Assembly: GCA_026770585.1 (NCBI GenBank) | Contig: MU646540.1 | Location: forward strand, 515,949-526,846 | DNA from: Baffinella frigidus | Lineage: Eukaryota > Cryptophyceae > Cryptomonadales > Baffinellaceae | DNA length: 10,898 bases | Direction of reading: 5' to 3' | Shown: positions 1-5,891 of the stretch, piece after piece | Layout: every line of letters starts with the position of its first letter | Position numbering within the stretch: the first letter of the stretch is position 1 | Notes under the pieces: model-generated | Database searches by the model: none | Told to the model about the DNA's origin: nothing | What the model saw: only the letters and a program-made list of their open reading frames with translations | Position numbers and translations under genes: made by a program

Positions 1-47
1 GGGACGCCCCCCTCGGTGATGCACTCGTAGTCGAACAGCCGAATCTC
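1..47 (-). CDS. AASS: AASS exon 4, partial (EIRLFDYE segment)
   Basis: Fifteen codons plus two bases, EIRLFDYECITEGGV, running off the window edge. It joins exon 3 in phase 0 to give DAIRAK|EIRLFDYE, which matches the family pattern LLD.I...(I/V)RL.DYE. The acceptor is AACGGCAG^GAG. The gene should continue to the left with the Rossmann part of LKR and, if bifunctional, the SDH domain. Confidence 0.82.
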
Positions 48-3000
48 CTGCCGTTGGAGTTTGGGGTTGAGGGTTTAGGGTTTCGGGTTTAGGGCTTAGG
101 GTTTGGGGTTTGGGGTTTATGGTTTCGGGTTTCGGGTTTCGGGTTTCGGGTTTTGGGGTTTAGAGTTCAAGGTTTAGGGTTTCCAACACCCTACTCCCTG
201 ACCCCCCCCCCCCAACCCTAAACCTTGTTCCGGATGGCATCGATAAGCTCTTGCAAAGTTCTCGGGGCCAACCCCTACACAAAAAAACCATAAACAATAA
301 ACCCTGAACTCTAAGCCCACCCGGCCCTACACCAAACAACACAAACCCCAACCCATAAACAACAATGGTAAACCTCGTTCCGAATGGCATCCAGAAGGGC
401 CGTGTACTCGGGTCCGCGCCCAGACTAAGAATACTACGGGTTAAAGTAGATTGTAGGGCACGTCCGGTTTGTACCAGGAAAAAGTCTTACAATTGCACTT
501 TTACGTACAAATTTTCCGGACATGGAGAACATTCCTGGTACAAACCGGACGCGCCTGGTACAAACCGGACTTACAATCTACTTTTACCCGTAGTATTCTC
601 AGTCCGGTCGCGGTGCGCTTTGACGGTGTGCGAGAACGGGTAGGCCCTACATCCTAACCACTAAACCCCAAGCCCTACTCCCAACACCCAACACCCAACA
701 CCCAACACCCAACACCCAACACCCAACACTCTACTCCCCACAACCCACACCCTACACCCTACACCCTACACCCTAAACTCTAAACCCTACACCCTACACC
801 CTACACCCTACACCCTACACCCTACACCCTACACCCTACACCCTACACCCTATACCCTGCACCCTACACCTTACACCCTACGCCCTACACCCTACACCCT
901 ACACCCCACACCACACACCCTCAAAGAATCTTGAAAGAATGACCTTGGCGCGGATGGCGTCGAGGAGGGCCATGTTCTCCGGCTGGGCCTTGACGGTGTG
1001 CGAGAAGAACGCGTAGGCCCGCCGCGGGAGCAGCTTGTCGATCGGCACCTTCGATTAGAGAGTTACGGGTTTAGGGTTGAGTACCGGGATTAGAGAGGTA
1101 CGGGTTTAGGGTGGATTACCAAGGGTGACCGGAGTGACATTTGAGTGGGATTTTTATGGGTTAGGGTTTCTTTTGTTTTGGGGGGGGTAGGGTTTAGGGT
1201 GTAAAGTTTAGACTCAGGGTGTAAGGGTTAGAGTTTGGGTGTAGGGTTTAGAGTTAGGGTGTAAGGTTTAGAGTTAAGGTGTAGGACGGTGTGCGAGAAG
1301 AAAGCGTAGGCATCAGCTTCTCGATCGGCACCTTCGTGTATTGATTCGGGATTAGAGTTAGGGTTTATTGCCTGGGGTGGTCGCAGTGACAGTTACCTTC
1401 GTTTATTGATTCGGGGTTTATTGATTCGGGTGTAGCGTTGATTACCTAGGGTGATCGGAGTGACAGTTTTTGAGTGGGGTTTGAGGGTTAGGGGGGGTGG
1501 GGTTATTTGGGGGGTTTAGGGTTTAGGGTGTAAGGTTGAGAGTTAGGGTGTACGGTTTATAGTTAGGGTGTAAGGTTTAGAGTTAGGGTGTAGGACGGTG
1601 TGCGAGAAGAACACGAATGCGTTACGGGTTTAGGGTGGATTACTTAGAGCATAGGGTTAAGAGTTAGGGTGTAGGCTTTAGGGTCTAGGGTGTAAGGTTT
1701 AGAGTTCTAACCCCACACCCTAAAGGGTGTAGGACGGTGTGCGAGAAGAACGCCTACCCCCGCCGCAGCAGCAGGGTCTCGATCGGCACCTTCGATTATC
1801 GATTCGGGATCAGAGTTACGGGTCCACTTACCGGACTCCGAAGGGATTTTGAATAACCCCTAAGCGATATGGCCTGGGACCCTACAGTAGGCAACCCGTA
1901 GGGAAGTAGGGGGGTTCCTACGGATAAAGTAACGGAAATTCAGTAAGGGTGTAGGATGGTTGCCTACTGTAGGGTCCTAGGTCTTATCGATTAGGGGTCT
2001 TATCGATTAGGGGTTATGTGCGAGAAGAACGCCTACCCCCCCCGCGGCAGCAGGGTCTTGAATGGCACCTGCCGTTTGGGGTTTAGGATTTAGGGTTTAT
2101 TGATTCGGGGTTAGGATTCGGGGGGTAGGGTTATTGTTCGTTGGTTTAGGTTTTAGAGTTCAGAGTTTAGGGTTTAGGGTTTAGGGTTTAGGGTTTAGGG
2201 TTTAGGGTTTAGGGTTTAGGGTTTAGGTTTCAGGGTATATAGTTTATGGTTTAGGGTTCAGGGTTCAGGGTATCGGGTTTAAAGTTGCGGGTTCATGTTT
2301 TTCATGTTTCGTGTGTCGGGTTTAAAGTTGCGGGTTCCTGTTTTTATGTTTCGTGTTTCGCATTTCGCATTTCGGGGTTGGAGCGCAGGGCTGCTTTCGG
2401 ATCGCAGGCGAGAGGAACCTTCAAGATTGCGGAATTGTGTTTTCGTGTGTCGTGTTTCGTGTTTCGGGTTTCGTGTTTTGGGTCTCGTGTTTCGGGTTTC
2501 GGGTTTCGGGTAAAACCCGAAACCCGAAACACGAAACTTATTAGTAATATTAAAACCCGGGTTCAAAGGCAGGAGGGGGTCCGTATCCGGGGAAAACTAT
2601 TTTTCTTTCATTCGATGGCAACGAAAGTTCCTACACAGATGCTTTAATATTACTAATAAGAACGAATTGTGTAGTAATTTTTGTTGCCATTAAATGAAAA
2701 AAAAACAGGTTTCCCCTGATAAGACCTGCTTCACGCCGAAGATCGCCGAGGCCTCCCGGCGGTCCTCTCTGACTTCCCGAAACCCTACACCCTTCAAGGC
2801 GTTCTGCGGTACCAATTCCCTGGTGCAACTGTCGGATCGCAGGAGAGAGAGGAATCTTCACGGTTGCGGGTTTCTTTTTTCGTGTTTGGGGTTTAGGGTC
2901 TAGGGTTTCAAGTTAGGGTTGAGAGTTTAGGAGGGTGTGAGACCTGCTTCACGCCGAAGATCGCCGAAGCCTCCCTGAGGTCCTCTTTGACTTCCGCGCC

Positions 3001-3150
3001 CGCCTTCTCATACTCTCCGTTCCCGAACACGCGCCGGTCGCACGGCTGCACCAGCACGCGCACCCCCTCCTGCGTACGCATACTTGTTAAAACGCGCGCG
3101 CGCGGGTATGTATTTATTTATTCCAGATCGCGACCCACCTACCTGTGAGA

Positions 3151-3182
<32 letters not shown>

Positions 3183-3185
3183 CGT

Positions 3186-3242
<57 letters not shown>

Positions 3243-3899
3243 TGTATGACGTGAGGCGTCAGGTTGTGAGTGTATCGGACGTGAGATCTCGGCTGACCAC
3301 GCGCACCCCCTCCTGCGTTTGGGGTCCAGCGTGAAGGAGTTAGGGGTCAGGCCCACGCGCACCCCCTCCTGAATCCAAGGAGTCCACATCATGTATTTGT
3401 TAAGGGTGTATGAGCCTACCAACACAGAAAGGGGTTCAGGGTAGGTTAGCGCTGAGGATTGAAGGGCACCGTGAGCTTGCAAACGTCCAATGAACCTGTT
3501 GCAGGCCAGCGTTCAGGGTGGGCTTGTGTACCGTACAGCAAACCCAGACCGTTAACTTGCGAATAGTCTGACAGTCAGCCCGACCGATGCGGAACTTGAC
3601 TCCTGGCAAGTTGCAGACCAACGTGCAACACCAGGGTGTTGCAGACCAGCGTTCATCCGCACCCTCCGGACAGGAGCCCCAGCCCTGGACAACACAGCAG
3701 CGGGCGGGTTCTGCCAAGTTAGGAAGGAAGGTTGAGTCTCCCCTCTTGTGGAGACCCCTCTTAAGGGGGAGCCCTCTTATGGCTGGGGGAAGACCTTCAC
3801 CAGTTGCGCAACATTTGACGGGGTGAGCGGCGCGCGACGCTCCCACTTGCTGTAGCACTCCCGCACGATCCCCAGCGTCCCGGCGCGCGGCATCACCAT
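1..3899 (-). CDS. AASS: 5' part of alpha-aminoadipic semialdehyde synthase (LKR/SDH), four exons, truncated by the window edge
   Basis: Join of complement 3795-3899, 2944-3069, 944-1048 and 1-47, about 127 codons, reading off the left edge. The spliced product matches the N-terminal lysine-ketoglutarate reductase domain (AlaDh/PNT N-type fold) of AASS/LKR-SDH. Family landmarks appear in order: KWERRAPLTP near residue 18, VLVQPCDRR near 40, YAFFSHTVKAQ near 89, NMALLDAI near 102 and EIRLFDYE near 113. In the family this domain condenses lysine and 2-oxoglutarate to saccharopine using NADPH, usually in mitochondria, and a C-terminal saccharopine dehydrogenase domain follows. All three introns are phase 0, with donors AAG^GTC, CAG^GTC, AAG^GTC and acceptors CAG, AAG, CAG. 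The C-terminal half is not visible, so a stand-alone LKR cannot be excluded. No clear transit peptide is seen; an upstream 5' exon is possible. Confidence 0.88.
60..182 (+). repeat. Interstitial telomere-like repeats, TTTAGGG/TTTCGGG
   Basis: G-rich heptamers on the plus strand, degenerate (GGGTTTAGGG, GGGTTTCGGG, GGGTTTGGGG). They lie just inside the 3' end of AASS intron 3, so the transcript reads CCCTAAA-type pyrimidine-rich sequence before the acceptor. Confidence 0.9.
224..270 (-). pseudogene. Decayed echo of the AASS exon 3 3' end (copy b)
   Basis: The minus strand reads GPENF in one frame, then ELIDAIRNK one base out of frame, against QPENMALLDAIRAK in exon 3. A donor-like AAG^GTTTAGGG follows, so the copy abuts telomere-type repeat directly. 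It is frameshifted and lacks the SHT motif, so it is not a functional exon. Confidence 0.6.
374..418 (-). pseudogene. Echo of the AASS exon 3 3' half (copy a, downstream piece)
   Basis: The minus strand gives GPEYTALLDAIRNE followed by GAG^GTTTACC, close to exon 3 QPENMALLDAIRAK. It is separated from its own upstream piece (613-647) by an inserted MITE. It is diverged but in frame, unlike copy b. Confidence 0.7.
419..605. mobile_element. MITE with ~50-bp terminal inverted repeats, inserted in an exon echo
   Basis: The left end (about 421-478) and right end (about 551-605) are inverted copies starting GACT(A/G)AGAATACTACGGGT and ending GTCCGGTTTGTACCAGG. The flanks GGTCCGCG (411-418) and GGTCGCG (606-612) resemble a target-site duplication with one base lost. 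GTCCGGTTTGTACCAGG occurs a third time inside, near 535-551. No transposase is encoded. Confidence 0.75.
613..647 (-). pseudogene. Echo of the AASS exon 3 middle (copy a, upstream piece)
   Basis: The minus strand reads RAYPFSHTVKA, against RAYAFFSHTVKA in exon 3: an in-frame loss of one codon plus one substitution. The VPIDKLLPR start of the exon is absent. With 374-418 it forms one truncated exon 3 copy interrupted by the element at 419-605. Confidence 0.7.
678..905 (-). repeat. C-rich telomere-like array (ACCCAAC)n and (ACCCTAC)n
   Basis: About six units of ACCCAAC followed by twenty or more of CCCTACA with a few CCCTAAA and point variants. On the minus (transcript) strand this is G-rich TGTAGGG/TTGGGTG. 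Its orientation is opposite to the blocks at 60-182 and 1060 onward. Confidence 0.9.
944..1048 (-). CDS. AASS: AASS exon 3 (AYAFFSHTVKAQ catalytic segment)
   Basis: Thirty-five codons, from VPIDKLLPRRAYAFFSHTVK to AQPENMALLDAIRAK. This is the most conserved part of the LKR N-domain: human and plant enzymes have (T/A)YAFFSHT.KAQ..NM.LLD here. The SHT histidine and nearby lysine are in the region expected to form the substrate and proton-transfer site, by analogy with fungal saccharopine dehydrogenase. It is the only copy of this segment in the window that is uninterrupted and in frame from acceptor to donor; the other copies are truncated, frameshifted or carry a stop. Confidence 0.9.
1060..1285 (+). 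repeat. Degenerate TTTAGGG/TGTAGGG block
   Basis: Scattered GGGTTTAGGG, GGTGTAAGG and TTTAGAGTTAGGGTGTA units, immediately upstream (transcript sense) of exon 3. The segment ACCAAGGGTGACCGGAGTGACATTT (1122-1142 region) recurs in altered form near 1374 and 1456, showing that this block was duplicated together with the exon edge. Confidence 0.75.
1285..1331 (-). pseudogene. Exon 3 5' echo 1
   Basis: The minus strand starts AAG^GTGCCGATCGAGAAGCTG like exon 3, loses about 10 bases in the PRR region, then continues through TTCTTCTCGCACACCGTC. The deletion shifts the frame. Beyond GTC it joins CTACACC telomere-type repeat instead of the rest of the exon. Confidence 0.75.
1594..1620 (-). pseudogene. 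Exon 3 5' echo 2 (short)
   Basis: The minus strand reads AFVFFSHTV and ends at the same CACACCGTC|CTACACC breakpoint as echoes 1 and 3. Only the FFSHTV end of the segment remains. Confidence 0.65.
1733..1789 (-). pseudogene. Exon 3 5' echo 3 (full 57-bp segment with stop)
   Basis: Nineteen codons in frame, as in exon 3: VPIETLLLRRG, stop, AFFSHTV. The conserved tyrosine codon has become TAG. The acceptor-side sequence ATCGAAG^GTG is kept. It ends at the shared CACACCGTC|CTACACC breakpoint. Confidence 0.8.
1833..1938. repeat. 106-bp dispersed repeat, copy 1 (inside a foldback element)
   Basis: Aligns without gaps to 9537-9642, with about 15 differences by hand count. From about 1853 to 2019 it forms a foldback: the arm AACCCCTAAGCG..GACCCTACAGTAGGCAACC is matched inverted at 1957-2015, with the piece TCTTATCGATTAGGGG doubled in the right arm. 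Confidence 0.75.
2017..2068 (-). pseudogene. Exon 3 5' echo 4
   Basis: The minus strand reads GGCAG^GTG, then VPFKTLLPRGG, stop, AFFSH, and breaks into foldback sequence before HTV. The TAG sits at the same codon as in echo 3, so the two share a decayed ancestor. Confidence 0.75.
2069..2280 (+). repeat. TTTAGGG block with eight perfect units
   Basis: Eight uninterrupted TTTAGGG units at 2166-2221, bounded by degenerate GGGTTT(A/C)GGG. This is the cleanest Arabidopsis-type telomere tract in the window, on the plus strand inside AASS intron 2. Confidence 0.92.
2281..2545. repeat. TTTCGTG/TTTCGGG repeat block ending in an inverted hairpin
   Basis: A 42-bp direct repeat starting GGGTTTAAAGTTGCGGGTTC lies at 2275-2303 and 2317-2345, followed by GTTTCGTGTTTCGGG runs. 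Arms 2486-2506 and 2513-2533 are a perfect 21-bp inverted repeat, so repeat polarity flips from G-rich to C-rich within six bases. Open frames on both strands here are low-complexity translations of the repeat. Confidence 0.8.
2584..2721. mobile_element. TA-flanked MITE with ~50-bp terminal inverted repeats
   Basis: The left arm 2586-2638 (TCCGGGGAAAAC..TTTCATTCGATGGCAACGAAAG) is matched inverted by 2667-2719 (..GTTGCCATTAAATGAAA..TTTCCCCTGA). Both ends are bounded by TA. The central TTTAATATTACTAATAAG (2643-2660) is a perfect inverse of 2537-2554, just outside the element. No transposase is present. Confidence 0.75.
2726..2776 (-). pseudogene. Echo of the AASS exon 2 3' end
   Basis: Seventeen codons, EVREDRREASAIFGVKQ, against EVKEDLREASAIFGVKQ in exon 2, followed by the donor CAG^GTCT. 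Nucleotide identity is high, so the copy is recent. The MITE end at 2721 lies two bases beyond its donor. It lacks the first 25 codons and has no evident acceptor, so it is unlikely to be spliced in. Confidence 0.78.
2834..2890 (+). repeat. Direct repeat of 2400-2452
   Basis: GGATCGCAGG(C/A)GAGAG..GGAA(C/T)CTTCA..TTGCGG appears at 2399 and again at 2834, both embedded in telomere-variant sequence. This shows a further local duplication inside intron 2. A short TTTAGGG-type run follows at 2884-2935. Confidence 0.7.
2944..3069 (-). CDS. AASS: AASS exon 2 (VLVQPCDRR segment)
   Basis: Forty-two codons beginning EGVRVLVQPCDRRVFGNGEY and ending EASAIFGVKQ. The order is that of the animal and plant enzymes: basic residues after VQP, then an acidic helix with a KAG.E.KEDL-type pattern, then IFGVK. 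The acceptor is TACGCAG^GAG and the donor CAG^GTCTCA. Third positions are strongly G/C, unlike the surrounding repeats. Partial copies of both edges lie in the flanking introns. Confidence 0.88.
3151..3240. repeat. Alternating (TG)n(CG)n(TG)n microsatellite
   Basis: About 90 bp of purine-pyrimidine alternation, with a CG-rich core at 3178-3202, in AASS intron 1. A shorter (CG)n tract is at 3093-3104. Such sequence is known to favour left-handed DNA and to be unstable in length. Confidence 0.95.
3298..3371 (-). pseudogene. Two short echoes of the AASS exon 2 acceptor edge
   Basis: CACGCGCACCCCCTCCTGCGT (3298-3318) exactly matches exon 2 plus acceptor at 3055-3075, and CACGCGCACCCCCTCCTG recurs at 3354-3371. 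On the minus strand each reads CAG^GAGGGGGTGCGCGTG, the EGVRV start of exon 2, but then runs into unrelated sequence. Confidence 0.75.
3795..3899 (-). CDS. AASS: AASS exon 1 (N-terminus, WERRAPLTP motif)
   Basis: Read from the ATG at 3899 this gives 35 codons: MVMPRAGTLGIVRECYSKW, then ERRAPLTPSNVAQLVK. The stretch IVRE..SKWERRAPLTP is the signature start of LKR/AASS proteins. The frame stays open upstream to a stop at 3960-3962 with no other Met, so 3899 is the first usable start. An acceptor such as GTGCAG near 3916 could instead bring in an unseen upstream exon. The exon ends GTGAAG^GTCTTC; unspliced, the frame stops eight codons later. A different frame is also open here over 3436-3930, but its protein has no family resemblance and I treat it as a shadow. 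Confidence 0.85.
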
Positions 3900-4744
3900 G
3901 CTCCACCTCGTCTCTGCACGCACTTGGCAAGTCTCAGGCGTAGCAAGGACCGCGGCTGCCTACAGAACTCGAAACTTGCGCAAAGCAACATGCAGGGGTC
4001 CAGGGCTGCTCCCCATTCCACTGCCTTCGCTCCCCGCCGGGCACATGCGCAAGAGGCTAGGGCACAACGCGAATGAGGGTGTGAGCGACGTGCACCTGGT
4101 TGTCCTCAAGGCTTGCCGACCACGTAATTTCCTCTGCAACTAATTGCACCTCATGCAACGGATTTTGCCCAGTTTGGTTTTTCTTTCGTTGCGGGGCCGC
4201 AAAGGGCTCCAAGGGGCCTGAGTAATTTTGCGGTCACGAAGCGAAATCAAGCGACGAGATGACGCAGAGGCGAGTTTCTTTAATTCGTAAGAACGATATG
4301 CTGGATTTGTCTCCAGACGCGATCAAAAATGAACATTTCAGAGGGAGAAAAACGAGTTTGGCACTCCGCTACGAGGCTCGTACCGAGCGAGGGGAGGGTT
4401 CGTTTAAAAGCTGGGACCGGGAATCCGGTCCCAGCTTTATTTCTCCAACAGGTCGCGACTGGTACAAACCAGGGGTGTTGGGGAAGCGTTGGGGAAGGTT
4501 CCTGCATTGTAGCCTTTTACAAGGTCACGCGGAAGAGTTCATGACTTGCAAAAAAAACGGACGCGCTGAGGTGAAATAATGGGGGTGCGTCCATCTAAAC
4601 AACGATTATATTGCACCTGCGACCGTCTATGTGCTAATTACGCCTTTCGAACGCATTTTTCTGGATGTGACTTTTTTTTCATGGTCATGTCAAGTTTACA
4701 TGTACATTGTAATCACGATTGTTTTTGAAAAACAGTCACGACCG
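3900..4744. other. Upstream flank of AASS; no gene recognised
   Basis: This should hold the AASS promoter and 5' leader, but no TATA box or other element could be assigned. Open frames at 3898-4143 and 4259-4579 (plus) have no recognisable motif or convincing codon bias. The only clear structure is the hairpin at 4407-4438. Near 4453-4467 the short palindrome CTGGTACAAACCAG resembles the internal motif of the MITE at 419-605. Confidence 0.5.
4407..4438. repeat. Perfect 14-bp hairpin
   Basis: AAAGCTGGGACCGG, a four-base loop GAAT, then CCGGTCCCAGCTTT. No mismatches. It has no matching repeat elsewhere in the window and no run of T that would suggest a Pol III stop. Confidence 0.85.
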
Positions 4745-4990
4745 TATCCTCTAGCCGGTTTTATCATTATAATCACTTTAGTTGGAGCCATTTATACGAC
4801 CTTTGGCCTGTAGTAAAGATCTCAAGATTTCATCGCAGCTCGATTTTTTTTAGCAGATTCTGGAGCTGAAGGCCAAATCTCGAGGATCTGCGCTTTCAGA
4901 TTTCAAAAAGGATGAAATTTAGGGGTGAAATTCAGCAGAATACCGGTAACCTCCATTTATGACTTACGAAATGAAACCGGCTAGAGGATA
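4745..4990. mobile_element. TA-flanked MITE candidate, TIR TCCTCTAGCCGGTTT
   Basis: TCCTCTAGCCGGTTTTAT (4747-4764) and ATGAAACCGGCTAGAGGA (4971-4988) are inverted copies with one mismatch, each bounded by TA. The AT-rich 200-bp interior has no recognisable transposase. The layout fits a Tc1/mariner-type non-autonomous element, by family convention only. Confidence 0.6.
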
Positions 4991-5708
4991 CAATTGCCCG
5001 TACAATAAGGTTCTTTGCTGGACGTGGAAAGCTTTAAAACCTCTTTAAAACCCACTTGTAAACCTCCCCGAACCCCCACTTCGCTCGGTATTTATCCCTT
5101 ATGTGCCTGCGACGTCCTGAGACGTCAAAAGGCTCAAATGTCAACTTTGGCATTTTCTAATTAGGCCGCCTCTTAATGGAAAATTATGAAAAAAACACCA
5201 GCTTGTCAGGCTCGCTAAGCTGAACAAATTGAGTAATTGGTGCTCAACGAATTGAGACATTCCTGATTTATGAGACCCGGAAAACCGTCCTCCGCTAAAT
5301 TGGAATCCCTAGACCTGATTCCTGCTAAAAAAAATGATCACGCACCTTTTTCGGCAGATTTAAGGGAACTTCGTAGCGGGTTGGGAGGAGGCCGCTGGAT
5401 GGGGGTCTGAATTCATGAATGTTGGATCCTATTTTGTGGCAGAGGTGCAACAAGGTGCCCATCTGGCGATTATTATTGTCTCGGATGCTCCGGAAAAATG
5501 CACGTTTGAATGCACGTTTGGAACAATTCATTGTTATTATATAAATTATCATAAATACCTCCGGATGGGGCGATTGTTTCGCGGCGTCGATGAGCTCTAC
5601 GAGCTCGTAAAAAATTTACTACACCAAACGTCCTTCTAAAATTTGACCTTTCCCTGGTTATTACCGGTACTGGTTACCCAAAAAAAAACAGATGCTAAAG
5701 GTCCATAA
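4991..5708. other. AT-rich spacer, nothing assigned
   Basis: Base composition drops relative to the flanks. Short open frames (5415-5639 plus, 5325-5552 minus) overlap each other and show no motif, bias or family resemblance. A short GACGTC..GACGTC pair sits at 5111-5127. Confidence 0.4.
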
Positions 5709-5891
5709 ATTTGCGAAGGGAAATTATCCCCTTGCCTCAAGAAAAACCCAACAGACAAGCTCGTTCTCCTCAAGCTCCATAAGACCAAACGCCAGACCCC
5801 ACACGCTCATCAAGCCCCTCCGCCTGTCCTCACCAAGTCACCCTCCGCGTCCAAGCCGGCTCACAACGAGTCCTTCGCGTACGCACTTCCA

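Larger units (their letters stand above)
48..943 (-). other. AASS intron 3, telomere-like arrays at both ends
   Basis: 896 bp between donor AAG^GTCATT (943) and acceptor CGGCAG^GAG (48). In transcript sense it opens with G-rich TGTAGGG/TTGGGTG repeats (plus-strand C-rich block 678-905) and closes with C-rich CCCTAAA/CCCGAAA repeats (60-182). Between them lie two decayed copies of the exon 3 3' half, one split by a MITE (419-605). Confidence 0.75.
1049..2943 (-). other. AASS intron 2, telomere-repeat rich with exon echoes
   Basis: 1895 bp. In the transcript sense most of it is C-rich (CCCTAAA and variants), because the plus strand carries TTTAGGG, TGTAGGG and TTTCGGG runs at 1060-1720, 2070-2540 and 2880-2935. 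It also holds four decayed copies of the exon 3 5' part, one copy of the exon 2 3' end, a foldback element (about 1853-2019) and a TA-flanked MITE (2584-2721). The acceptor is ATCGAAG^GTG. Confidence 0.75.
3070..3794 (-). other. AASS intron 1
   Basis: 725 bp, inferred from the donor GTC at 3794-3792 and the acceptor ACGCAG ending at 3070. It holds an alternating TG/CG microsatellite (3151-3240), two short copies of the exon 2 5' edge (3298-3318, 3354-3371), and a roughly 50-bp segment at 3523-3574 that recurs near 10725-10770. There is also a local direct repeat, GTTGCAGACCA(A/G)CGT, around 3610-3655. It has no telomere-type repeats, unlike introns 2 and 3. Confidence 0.75.

Noticed and set aside
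678-905. CRISPR-like or satellite array
   Set aside because: Seven-base units with no spacers; they are telomere-type heptamers.
2279-2647. Open frames on both strands of 62-120 residues rich in FRVSGFGF or NPKPETRNTK
   Set aside because: Low-complexity translations of TTTCGGG/TTTCGTG repeats.
3114-3482. Minus frame with a run of HTHTHTHT
   Set aside because: Translation of the TG microsatellite.
3436-3930. 164-residue minus-strand open frame across AASS exon 1
   Set aside because: Wrong frame: the adjacent frame gives the clear KWERRAPLTP motif, while this one has no family resemblance and runs through intron sequence.
4407-4438. Transcription terminator or small RNA hairpin
   Set aside because: No T-tract and no adjacent gene ending there; recorded only as a hairpin.
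4259-4579. 106-residue plus frame upstream of AASS
   Set aside because: Runs through a perfect hairpin, with an overlapping minus frame and no motif.
4631-4813. Short hydrophobic frame (60 residues)
   Set aside because: AT-rich composition explains the hydrophobicity, and it enters the MITE at 4745.
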